Assembly (NCBI GenBank): GCA_018873245.2
Contig: JAEMBT020000009.1
Location: forward strand, 3,250,242 to 3,314,241
Reading direction: 5' to 3'
DNA from: Archegozetes longisetosus
Lineage: Eukaryota > Arthropoda > Arachnida > Sarcoptiformes > Trhypochthoniidae
DNA: 64,000 bases
This document shows, piece after piece, positions 47,932 through 59,208 of the stretch (within the stretch, counting starts at the first letter, position 1; each line of letters starts with the position of its first letter). Below the pieces are notes generated by a model. The model was not told the DNA's origin. It saw nothing but the letters and a program-made list of their open reading frames with translations, and did not search any database. The position numbers and the translations under genes are program-made.

Positions 47932-50617
47932 TTATTTTTTCTTAATTATAATCATACTTAACACTAGAAAAAGTAGGCTTGAAAACAGATTGACAGAAAA
48001 TCCATATAAGACACTAAGGTTTCTTAAACCATATCCTTTTAACATAATATCCTTGATCGCATTTATGGGTAATGTCAGAGGACTTAAATATAATATGTCT
48101 CTCAGGGGTCTATCCAGAGATTCAATCGGCCACATAATGCCTGAAGTAAAACATTGTGGAAGTGCTATAAAGATTGTAAGTATTATAGCTACAAATTCAT
48201 CATTTGCTATCGAGGATATCAAAAATCCAGTTGATATGGAACTAATGGCTTGAGATAATAACAAGAAAAATAATAATATTATTGAGCCTTCATTTCTATT
48301 ATTGAATATGAAGAAAACTACGAAAAAAATAAGTAATATCTGTATTAATGTTAATACTATATTAGTTATTAAATGTGATATTAACACCAATTTGTAACTG
48401 ACACCAGCAATCAATGACCTTTCAAAGAGACCATCTTTACGTTCCAATAATAATGCAAATGAAGATGTGATCATTGATGAATAGTATAGCATATATAATA
48501 ATATTCCATTTATATAGTGATCTTTAACTGAAAGATTTTCACTATAAGTAGTTCTCTCGACAGATATCGGAGTTTCAAAAGATGTTGAACTTTTTTCGTT
48601 ATAAACCATAATTAAAAATTTTTCTAAAGATTTTTGTAAAGAAAGCATCAAATATTTATTATAATCGACTATTGAATTGTCGAGGTATAAGTGTAAACTG
48701 CTTTCATCTATAGTTTTGTTGTCTATATTGAATGGATCTTCAATTCTGTCATCAATAGCTTGAGAATAGTTTTGTTTGAAATGAATAACAGCTAACGCTT
48801 TGTTATTGTATATGGAATTGAGTGCTGAATCGAGTGTCGAATAGTTGACAGGTTTAATGATGTGTTGATCAATGCTTACCAATGAAGATAACAATTTTTG
48901 GCTATAATATGGATCTATATCTTCATTGAAGATTGCTGTTTCAATCTATAATGATAAAATCTTATAAGATTATACTGGACATACTCATGAAAGCTTAAAT
49001 TCATTTTCTGATGAGATTTCTAGTATTGTGTCAAAGCTTCGTAGAAATAATATCGGAAACTTAATTGTTATTATCGAGACGATCAGATCTTATGGTTAAG
49101 ACTTAATTCGACTAATTTTAATTCTATAAAAAATTCTACAGTTTTTTAAACATAGTTATAATTTTAAAAGAATAACATAAACAACTTTCAAAGTCGATTG
49201 AGTTTATCAAAAAATATTTTTGTGAGTGTATAAAAATTTTTAGTAATTAGTCTCTTAATACTAGTCTTATAGAACTACAAGGTTTATATTAAAGATTTCT
49301 CAGCAGACTCTAATTTAATAGCTGTAAAGTTTTTAGGGAATACTAGAAACCTCAACATTAATTAAGATTTACAGATTTGAGAAAAATGTTTTAAAATTCA
49401 TACATATATTGTTTCCTTGCTAAACATCAGGCCAAAACCTAGCATTTGTATGGCTGGCAATAAAAACAACAAGATACTTGTATAACCCATTTGACTGATT
49501 TTCAGAAAATTTCGTCGAATTAAAATTAATATAATCCAAAATATTGTTCCCCAATTTCGATCTTTAGAAATATTTTCAAACTTTTTGTCTTTGTTCGGAT
49601 CACAAGCCAACAAATTCGAGTTATTATTAATTTGATTGCTTCCTGTTTTACAGCTTGTATCTGTATTATCATCAATTAGACAAAGTTTAAGAAATATTTT
49701 TTCTAAACTGATTTCATTGTATTTTTCCATAAGAACTGAAGGTTTTTCTTCCACCAACAATCTTCCGTTTCTCATGAATGCGACTTTATTTGCATGAGTC
49801 GCTTCTTCAACATATTGTGTAACAAATAAAATAGTCAATCCCTGTTCACATTTGTTACAAAGATATTTCCAAATATGACTGGTTGTCATCAAATCTATTC
49901 CAACAGTTGGTTCGTCAAGAATTATAAGTTTTGATTGTTTAAGTAAAGCGATCGCGAGCGAAACTACTCTTTGTTGACCTCCTGATAATTCACTTATAAC
50001 TTTATTGTCTTCAGGAATACTCATGACTTCATCTAATTTTTGTTTTCTGTTAATGAATTAAAAATTCTATTTTAAATAATTGAATTTGTTTTCTGGAAAG
50101 CTGGTTGAAGTCAATTATACAAAATAGTTAGTGATCTCGTACGAATTTATACTATTAATTAAGGTGACAGAAAATGATTATTACCTGACCAATTATAATT
50201 AAGATAAGGTTTTGAAATGATGTTTTCGAGTATTAAAAAGTGATGATGATCATTTGAGAAATTATAATTCTTATACTTCATTTCTTACCTTTCAATGTAA
50301 TCCTGTTTAGAAATCCGAAAAATTCTGGTAAAATAATCAAAAGTTTGACCAACAGTGAATTGTAGACATAGAGCACATTCTTGAGGCATATAACTTATTA
50401 AACTATTGGCTAAACCTGGTTCATGGCCTAAAACAGTAACCGAACCATTTTTAGGCTTAATTCTACCGAATATCAGCCTTAAAAGAGTAGTCTTTCCACA
50501 ACCACTCGGACCAAGAAGTGCATAGATTTCATTTTGTCTGATATTTGCACTAATACTATTGAGTATGATTTGTTTGTTATATTTAAATGAAACTTCATTT
50601 ATTTGAATTGCATCCAT
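47932..50617 (-). CDS. ABCH-like half-transporter (NBD-TMD), 3 exons
   Basis: Exons 50617-50289, 50046-49404 and 48945-47932; 1986 nt, 661 residues, GT-AG introns of 242 and 458 bases with matching phase. The N-terminal nucleotide-binding domain has Walker A GPSGCGKTT (36-44), Q-loop MPQE (Gln79), signature LSGGQ (130-134) and Walker B LIILDEP (Asp154, Glu155). At the H-loop position the sequence is VTQYVEEA: Gln187 replaces the switch histidine. A first TM lies at about 300-320, a large external loop with PVNYSTLDSALNSIYNN and LYLDNSIVDY follows, then five TMs with LLERKDGLFERSLIAGVS. The order and the external-loop pattern fit ABCH, an arthropod-enriched subfamily proposed to move lipids or xenobiotics; it works as a dimer in the plasma membrane. 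ABCG or ABCA are less likely. Confidence 0.85.
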
Positions 50618-50624
50618 TTTAAGA

Positions 50625-51103
50625 AACTTAATAAAATATATTTTTCAATTCTTAGATATAAGTTTCTTATTTCTTTTAATATAACAGGTTTTAAGGCCCT
50701 TCCAGTAATTAATAGCAAGGTTTGTGTTGCGCATTTTAATCACTCATGAGTATATTTTTCATTAACAGTTTTCTAGTAGAAAAGAAAACTTTTAAAAATT
50801 TAAATAAACAACCAGTTTTCATACAGAAGTAGTTACTCTTTCAAATGTAAAAAAGAAATGTTAACACTATATATCTGTATGATTTAAAAATGAAGTCTTT
50901 TGAAATTTTCTCTTGGGCAAAATAGGATGGAATGTCATATAATTATAAAATAACTAACTTTTTATTAACTAAAATTCATTACACATTACATTTATTAGAA
51001 AAGTATGTGCATGACCAGCTGCACACCTCTTATGACCACATAGCATTTATACGCCACTTGCATAATACATATTGTTAATGTTTCATAATTGCATGTTTTA
51101 AAA
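50625..51103. other. 5' flank of the ABCH-like gene
   Basis: Expected promoter region; no motif can be supported. It includes repeat blocks (TGGAATGTCATATAATTAT at about 50929; CATGTTTTAAAAATT at about 51093) that recur at 52.85-52.95 kb. Confidence 0.45.
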
Positions 51104-51111
51104 ATTAAGTC

Positions 51112-51516
51112 GAGTGAATCCGGGCTAATGGGTCTAAAAGGGTTCCCGACCCTCACCCCTAAGTGTGATATATCATTGATTCAGTTCGTCACGCTAAACA
51201 TTTTGATACCACACTTGACCACTTCTGATCCGAACCTAACCACTTCTGCACAACGCCCGACGGGAGTGGCTGACCTCGCCAAGTGATATATCATTGTACT
51301 CAGGATATCGAACTGAGCATTTTGATATCTCACTTGATCAATTATCACAAGTAGTTCTCGAGATATCCATAATTGTTTGGTTTAGTATCTCGTAATGAAT
51401 AAACTTGGATTCTCGAGTCGTAACCCAAACAAGCCTGATATAAACTAAGGGAGAATAAGTTAGGTCGCGAAGCGACCTAACCTGTTATACCTTAGTTTAA
51501 TTAGCCCGAATTACCC
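51112..51516. mobile_element. 405-bp TIR element with 8-bp target duplication
   Basis: Flanked by ATTAAGTC (51104-51111 and 51517-51524). A related unoccupied sequence occurs at about 52885-52905. The ends are imperfect inverted repeats around GAATCCGGGCTAAT / ATTAGCCCGAATTAC. Inside are a 60-bp direct duplication (AAGTGTGATATATCATTG... and AAGTGATATATCATTG...) and a perfect hairpin TTAGGTCGC-GAA-GCGACCTAA at about 51461. The 8-bp duplication suggests hAT-type mobilisation. Confidence 0.68.
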
Positions 51517-51562
51517 ATTAAGTCTTTTCAAAATTTTCTCTTCGATAAATAATGTTGCAGTT

Positions 51563-51663
51563 ACTGGACTTACTGTTACTATAGGACTGGACTTACTGTT
51601 ACTATAGGACTGGACTTACTGTTACTATAGGACTGGACTTACTGTTACTATAGGACTGGACTT
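51563..51663. repeat. Tandem repeat, 23-bp unit, four copies plus a partial
   Basis: Unit ACTGGACTTACTGTTACTAT plus AGG, repeated without change four times from 51563, then a 9-base partial copy. Perfect identity indicates recent expansion. Confidence 0.9.
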
Positions 51664-51669
51664 CTATTA

Positions 51670-53880
51670 CTGTACTGTAAACAATGACTGTTATTCTGAA
51701 AAAACACAGTTATAAACACCAGTACACATAAAATATTATATTTATTGATACGACATAAGTTTTGACAAATAGATAAAATACAAAATATCAAAATTTTCCA
51801 AATAAAAACCAATACACAATTAATAACTCAATACATCTATAGTGTGCACACTTGTTCTCTTCACCTCCAAACTCTCTTATCTCTAAAACATAACTAACTC
51901 GTATCTAAAATATCACTAACTTTTTCTTCCAACTCTCTATACTTTTTCTCTTTTTCTCCTTTAAACTTTGAAATAAAACAAAACAAACATTAAGCTTATG
52001 ATGCGTGACCCCTCACTTGGGGCCCATGCTACATACAAACTTACATACATACATACTTACAATGCAAACACATATCTAATACATATAATATCTAATACTA
52101 ACGCTAACTCTAACACTATCTCTAACACGAACTCTAACTCTATAACACTACATAGCAATACACTGCTATATAGCAATATAGAGCCGTTTAGTGCTCTGTA
52201 ACAATAAGATAAAATGTCACAAGAGCTTAAAATATTTTTTATTAACCTTAATAAATGCATAACCTTGATTTGAAAAATGACCTCAACTTGAGATTCTGTT
52301 TAATCTGTATTTAATTCTGTAAAAACTTTACAAAGCCGTTGGCGTCAACAACTATCTGATTGCATATATCTCGAACAATGTTTATAAATTCTTAGCGAAT
52401 ATATATCGTTTGTGAACTAAATAGCGGCAAAAGTCTTATTACTTTTATTAGTAGTAGAACTAAGTCCATCAAGCTTCCTTCATATAAAGTGCAACACAGA
52501 AGAGGTTGTTTTATCTTTGGGCAACTATTGCACAATGGGTTGATTATTCATTTAAAGTTGTCTTTTCAATACGTGCGCTAAATGTTCATTTTTGATTACT
52601 TATTAAATGCTAAGGTTAACACTAATCGCCCGAAGATAAAACGATCTCTTTTGTGTATAAACTTAATCAGATGACAAAATTTCATTAATATCAGATCTGT
52701 AGATAAAAAGTTTCAGAAATTGTTTTGATGACACTCTGAAAAACTCATCACAAAAATGTCTCCGCAGATATACATTAAACGAAGATGTATTATTAAATTT
52801 TGCTACACATCTCTTAGATCACTTAGAATTTACGCGCTACTTGCAAAAATATATGTTATTGATGCTTTGTAACTGCATGCTTTAAAAATTGTCATTTTAA
52901 AAATTTTCTCTTCGATAAATAAGACAGAATGTCATATAATACTAGGAAATTATTTATTCTAAATTTTTAGTTTATAGTTTTGTGTATTTTAGGTAGAACA
53001 ATTGTTTTTCATCCTCTACAGATTAATTTTTTGGGTGAAAATTAATTTAGACCAAGGATTAGAATTAAACTATCAATTAGATTGTTATGTGAACTCTCTA
53101 CAAGTTATAATGTAATAGTAATAATTCGTTAAATAAGGCTTTACTGTGCAATCACATACTCATTACTGCATTAAACGCTCATCAGTGTTCGAGTTTAGAG
53201 ATATTACGACACTAAATCGAAGAAAAGATATCGAATGAAAACAGATCGAATCGATAATATTGAAAACGAAAAGACCGTATACGACAAAAGACCGAACGTA
53301 AAATAGTGTCAAAATTTAAAAACAAATAATTAGGATACAAATTCTTTTAGTCAGAACTTATCAAGTTTATATTTTTTATGTAATATGAATTGATTGATCA
53401 AATTTATTATAATTTCATATGTTACAAAATATATTCGAATCTTCAACGAAACAGAGTAGAAGCTTGGTATGAAAGGTATTTCGATATAGCAAACATATTT
53501 CAAGTTATAAGACTTTTGCGGTTACTCAATTCACAAACGATATTACGTCCGATTTCGAAAATATTATTTTTTATAACTCTTATCTGAGGATCGATTATAA
53601 TATATTTTAAAAAATCAGTTTGTGCGATTTGAGAATTAATAATTGAACACATAACTCATTCGTACGGTGCGCACCTTAAGCTTGTTAAAATAATTATTAT
53701 TTATTTCCTCTTCCTGAGGAAATGACGCCGTTAATTTATTTAACGAATGTGTTGAATGCAACGAAATTATGCTGTGAAGATGTAAATGGATGAAGTGATG
53801 AATCTCCGTCTAAACGTTCCGTCCGATTTGGTTGAATAGCTGTTCTCTTTCTGTTGTGAAGCGTTGTGAATCACTTTACT
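51670..53880. other. Repeat-rich intergenic stretch
   Basis: No gene. Holds CATA-type microsatellite at about 52030-52060, a TCTAACAC / ACTCTAAC low-complexity run at about 52085-52145, and a small palindrome centred near 52560 (CACAGAAGAGGTTGTTTTAT facing ATAAAACGATCTCTTTTGTG). A 65-residue plus frame at 53390-53587 starts in AT-rich DNA and is not convincing. Confidence 0.5.
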
Positions 53881-54399
53881 TCCAAAATGTATGGTAGAGG
53901 AAATAAAACAATATACTGTATATGAAGTCGAGACTTAAAACAATGTAACTTCACGCATAATCACACATTACTAAGTTATAGTTCTAATGAAAACTTAGTC
54001 ATTCTTAAGAAAACAGTTATTTATTGAACACAATTCATACAGGGCTGAGATAATGTATTTTCAACTCTTTAATTTGACTTATGATTAGTTTCTTTTGAAT
54101 TTGTTTCTTATTTGAGAAAAGAATACCCAAATCATAGGAATTTTGGCTCCCTTTGCGCCACCTATATCAATTGATAGATCTCATTGAGTACTAAAGGAAT
54201 ATATAGTATTTGATCCTAGTTTGTACATCATTTTAACCACTAGATGGCAAAACACTAAAATGTAAAATGTATACTTTTACTGTTATTAGTACAAAAAAAT
54301 TACTAAAGATACTAAAGATACTGAATGCGAAATAAATAGGTTGATATATTTGATAGAACAATAAAAAAATATGAAAAGTAAAATAACCGATTTAAATTA

Positions 54400-54606
54400 T
54401 TAAAATGTAGGCAAGTCAGCAGCTGTCCAGAGGACAGCCCTGTTCACAGGATGACTAGGCCCTTCGGCGAATAGCCACTCTGCCTCGTCGCGGAGGAGAG
54501 CCTTGGCCCTCTTAAGAACGGGATCCCGGCACTGGGGCATCATAACCAGGTGGTACCACTCCACTACTTGGTACCCTCTTATGAGGTTATGACCCAGCCC
54601 GGGTCA
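54400..54606 (-). pseudogene. GC-rich C-terminal coding fragment, probably of a retroelement
   Basis: An open minus-strand frame too short for a usual ORF cut-off runs from about 54606 to a double stop (TAA TAA) at 54402. It contains QCRDPVLKRAKALLRDEAEW and ends WTAADLPTF. G+C is near 55-60%, far above the surroundings. The charged, helical end just before a double stop looks like the tail of a larger protein. The family is not recognised; a non-LTR retrotransposon ORF2 end is a guess. Confidence 0.45.
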
Positions 54607-54699
54607 CCCACTAAAGACAGGGTGTTGGTCCTACCCCTTCCCCCTAGTTTGCAATTGGAATATGAATAAATGTACACTATGATAATGAATAAATTTGAC

Positions 54700-55700
54700 G
54701 GAGTTTAACTGTTTATAACTTTTTACTGGATTTATGTCTTAATACAGAATTTTCAATATATTTGCCATTATTCTTATATATTTAATACACCCTATGAGGC
54801 CACGACTCCAACGCATTGTTTATAACTTCTTGTGGCAAACGCTTCCAGACCCGATTGAAGGCACTCTTGAGTGATGCCATATTACTTACTTTAGGAGTGC
54901 CGATAACTGCCTTTTCATGACTTTCCATATTAAATAGTCCATCGGTGCTATGTTGGAAAATTTTGGTAAACATTTTTCCGGCGGGATATATGACGTATGA
55001 CTATCCATAAACTCCCGAGTGGCCCGAGAAACGTGTGAAGGGGCACTATCGTGATGCCACACGTAATCACCATTGGGATAGAGACGGGGGGCATCTCTGG
55101 CCAAAAATTTCTTGAGTACATTGTTGATGTAATATTGACTATTGATTTTGGCACCGGGCTCTAAAAAATATAGACTAGTTTTGCCATTGAATGATATTCC
55201 CGTCCATACCATCATTCTCCTTGCATTTGACTCACGCCTTTTAAACTTCAAGTTTCGGGTGTTTTTGGTCATGACTGACATATTGAATACGAGATTTGCA
55301 ATTACAGTCCACAATGTAAAACCAGGCCTCATCACTAGTGACCACTTTTATCCACATATGAGCCGATGAAACCCGAGAGCATGGGATCGCCTAATTTCAA
55401 TATTTCGGTCACTCAAGACATGGACTAACGGCTTCTTTCTGGTCTTCATATTGAATTTCTGGTGAATATGGTAATTGATTAGGTTTTATACACTCCATCA
55501 CTTTAGCCATAGCTCTTTGACTCGGAGGGTTGATATTATTAACCCTTTTTGACAACTTTTTCAAATCACTATTTAGAAAGTTTCTTTTGTTTTGTATTTA
55601 ATTTTGACTTATTATTGGGTTTTTTGTCACTTTTTTCGGTTCATTTTTAATACTACTAATTAGTCCATCAAATACTTTCATTCCACCTTTTAATAAATGA
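54700..55700 (-). pseudogene. Mariner-family transposase, frameshifted
   Basis: Minus-strand pieces in order: an upstream frame (about 55570-55340) ending with the first catalytic region TSDEAWFYIVD at about 55345; 55335-54886 with MMVWTGISFNGKT, the second Asp in WHHDSAPSH, and SNIAPMDYLIW where the expected third Asp (SPD) is Asn; and 54973-54782 with SLKSAFNRVWKRLPQEVI and the C-terminal SWPHR. At least two frame changes plus loss of the third catalytic Asp make it inactive. Clear terminal repeats were not found. Confidence 0.82.
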
Positions 55701-55719
55701 TTTTTTTATCATACTTCTG

Positions 55720-57490
55720 AACCATCTATTGTCCAATAATGCCTTAATTTGGCCACAAATATACGGGTCCGTCTTACGGAGACCCATGACTTTAAATATA
55801 AAATACTTGCTTACTATTTAATAATAGAGACTCTAAGCTTTAAAACCATATATAATATCTATATGTTTTGGTTAAAAATAAAAAAGTTATTACGGTTTAA
55901 ACTCAGTCAAATTCATTCATTATCATACGGTATATATAGGTATTTTAATCTTTAAAATAATACTAAAATTCCTTTATCTAAGCACCCTTTCAAAATATTG
56001 AAATTTAACCTTAATGTATCGACTCAGGATGAGTGATTTAATATGAATTGACCCCCATATATCAGATATCTGTTAAAGTATCAGCTATAGGGTTTGCCCT
56101 CTATCACCCAAGCGATACGTTTTAGCATGTTGAGGCCAAGATATATTCTATCCATTATGAGCTTACAAATGATACGATATGTCAGTCTGGAGGTGCGAAA
56201 AATAGTCCGGTTTTTGTGAATCTCCTTGAACTTTTAATAGTCTATCTTCTAAGGGGACATACTAACTGAGGTCAAACGTTGTATATTCTTGTAGTACTCG
56301 ATAGGATCTTTCAAATGATATAGGAGGCGCCGCAGCGCAAAAATAGGCCAAAATGGGCATTCTTCTTTGCTTGCAACTGCAACTTTATATCTATTGAACT
56401 TTTACTCATACTTTAGATTGTAGTTATTTTAACGTTAATTTGTCATATATTCTGTTTGGTTTTCTATAGCATACGTTTTTCAGGTAAATTTTCATGTGAA
56501 AAGTTATAGTTAAAGAAACTCTAAAATATGTTTAATAAAAGTGTAATTTCGAGGAAATAATCTTAAATAAGAGAGAAAACTAATCATAAGTCAAATCAAA
56601 TAGAGTTGAAAATGTATTATCTCATCTCTGTATAAACTGTGTTCAATAAATAATTGTTTTATTAAGAATGACTAATTTTTCATAAGTACTATAACTTAGC
56701 AATACCTGATTACACGTGCAGTTACATTTTTCGGTCTCGACTATATACATATTGTTTTATTTTCTCTAGCGTACTATCGACCAAAAAAGTATATGTTAAA
56801 TAGAACTTTGTCGCGCCTCACTTAGGGATCACTACATTTAATATTTATGTGATCAAAATTTTAAAAATTTTAATAAACTTCAGTTCGAATCTGACTTATA
56901 GCAAAACAAAATAATGAACTTTTGCACAAATCGTTTTACTGATAACGAGTTCATAAACAACATCTGCAAACAATTTAGGTTTTTCATAATATTATAAATA
57001 TTGTGGTGTTTGCGAATAAATAGTAAAAGTCTTTTGATGAGGTATTCGTTTAGAAACGTATCATCATTAATAGTTCCCTCAGAACTATTATGATCTCTAG
57101 ACCTTTTATATTATTTTGCGAACTAATTTCGTAGATCTGTCACTCATTCTCAAATATTCAATATCTCCTCTTTCATCAAAACAGTTTATAATTCTTAGTA
57201 TTACTTGTCTGTGAATTCCTTCGGCCGTAAAATATCGATAAGTGAACTTTTTTTGAGGCACAATTGCTCAATCCGTCATGGATTTTATAGAATTGCAAAA
57301 TTCTTTTAGGATCAGCCTCATTTTCCTTTTAGCTCATGAGTAAAATAATGAAAATATTAATGAAAAGAGTTTAAGATTCCAAAATAGAATGTCTAAGACA
57401 TAAATTTCGAAATTTTAAACATTGAAATCGCTATCTCGCGAAAGTGCGAAAGAGTACAAAAATGCAACCATAGATATTAGACATGCCTTA
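55720..57490. other. Intergenic, mostly repeat arm
   Basis: 55749-55955 has a 68-residue plus frame without features. 56265-56790 is the right arm of the long inverted repeat. 56800-57490 is AT-rich with a few short repeats; the plus frame at 57422-57658 spans the border of the duplicated unit and is not a gene. Confidence 0.5.
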
Positions 57491-57669
57491 ACTGATAAAG
57501 GTTTGGTAACATTCTTATTTGTTATGAAACTAATTCGCTTTATGATAAAATATTCAAATACATATGAATTTTACCACTATATCAAAATTAAAATCATTCA
57601 AATATTATTGCAATACTCTTGCTGTCTTGTTCGATTTCAATTATTGAGAATAAGATAAAGCACACATTT

Positions 57670-58265
57670 GTTATGCAGATATAAATTCTTTGATTTTAAA
57701 TCAGTTTTTCATTCTTTTGAAATTGATTGTCAAACAGTTATCTTTAAAATGCTTTATATTTTATGTAATTCTTTACTAATGCTTTCAAGGTTATCATTGT
57801 ATTATCGTTAGCTATGAAATGCGGCTCATATTTTAAAAGAATAACAATTCAGATCTATTTTGTTTATATAAGATATGTTAAAAAACTGGCAAAGAGAGTC
57901 AGTCTTTGGGCGGAGGCCTTGAGAAGAGGACCTCATTATGCCTCTAAGTGAGTGTGGAAAAGTGTTGGAAAAAAGTAAAATCTTTAAATATGTGAAAACT
58001 TTTAAATATGTTTATAACATTTTTATGTATCAATCAAATAATGAAATCACGTCTAAGTCCTATTTTATATTTCTTTATCTATTTGTTAATTAAATATTAT
58101 TTTAATTACTTATAATTTTTAAAGAAAATAAAAGATTGCAATCAATCAAAGTATAATATAACTAATAATTTAATAGAATATTAGCTTCAGAATTCTGGAT
58201 AAATAGTTAACTTTAGTCCCCAGTTATGCGTTTAGGTTTATGAGCTCGAACCTGAACGGCATAAC
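57670..58265. mobile_element. 596-bp unclassified element inserted in unit D
   Basis: Short inverted ends GTTATGC / GCATAAC, flanked by ACATTT (6 bp; 8 bp if the preceding AC is counted) at 57664-57669 and 58266-58271. Unit C has the intact site GCACACATTTCTCAAAC (about 43337). A diverged copy is at 25770-26319. No ORF. Confidence 0.75.
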
Positions 58266-59208
58266 ACATTTCTCAAACAACTCCAAATGATTTCTGATAT
58301 AATTTTAGCAAATAGTATTAGTCTCAAGGAAGAACGAATTAATAAAATGAAAATTATAAGGGAATTTCGATAAAAATCAGAGAATATATAACTTAAGAGT
58401 TAGACTATGAATGTTAATTTTTGAAAATTTTAACTTTAGCGAATTAACTCAAGGAGTTGATTGGAAGAGAATAGTATTGTATGTAGTAAACGATTTACAG
58501 GTGTATGATCCATTTGAAGGTGTATGAAGTATATTTTTTACAATTTTTAATATAAATCTAAACTAAATTAAAATTTTATTAATTTAAGCATTTGCTATAT
58601 TCTTAATATTGTTCTTAAAGGAAAGTTTAAACCAGTACATGTATTTCTAGTCCTGATGTTTTGCATTTATGCAAGAAATATAATCTCTAAATAGTTCAAT
58701 ATTCAAGTATACTGCTATTGATCTTTTCGACTTTGATATTTATGTGCTTCTGGAACGAAAACTATATTCATATAATTAAAAAATTTCTAAATTATTTTGA
58801 GGATTTCATAGCTTAATAATAATAATTATTATTATTTATAAAAGCTAATTGAAATAATGATCTCATAAATTTATTTTTATATTGAAAAATCAATTAACGA
58901 ATGCCTCAAACGAATTTTTAGAACTATTATTCAGCAAAAGAGGTATTAAAATATGCCATGTCGTAAATTATTGATATTGATCGAAATGAAATTTAAGCTC
59001 AAGTAAAAGAGAATTATTTATATTTTATGTAATTTGAGTAATATTCGTTAACTCTTATCTAATACTCGAGCTTTGTGTTTCTATAACATATAAGTTTATC
59101 AATAATTCATAAAAGCGTAAGGGACTTCTTGTTTCTTACAAGTTGAAAATTAGTTCATTATATGATCGCATACTTTTATTCTTATTCAAATACATACATA
59201 GATTATTA

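Larger units (their letters stand above)
53890..56790. repeat. Long inverted repeat enclosing a dead mariner and a GC-rich fragment
   Basis: Left arm about 53890-54225, right arm about 56265-56790. Paired blocks: AAATAAAACAATAT / ATATTGTTTTATTT; TTATTTATTGAACACA / TGTGTTCAATAAATAA; TTTGACTTATGATTAGTTT / AAACTAATCATAAGTCAAA; TGAGATAATGTATTTTCAAC / GTTGAAAATGTATTATCTCA; and weaker pairing around GCGCCACCTATATCA / TGATATAGGAGGCGC. The right arm has about 200 bp extra. It could be one large terminal-inverted-repeat element later filled by other insertions. Confidence 0.65.

Noticed and set aside
47990-48253. 87-residue plus-strand ORF
   Set aside because: Antisense shadow of the ABCH-like transporter's last exon.
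51998-52260. ORFs in the CATA/TCTAAC stretch
   Set aside because: Low-complexity microsatellite translation.
54782-55369. Functional mariner gene
   Set aside because: Frame changes and an Asn at the third catalytic position.
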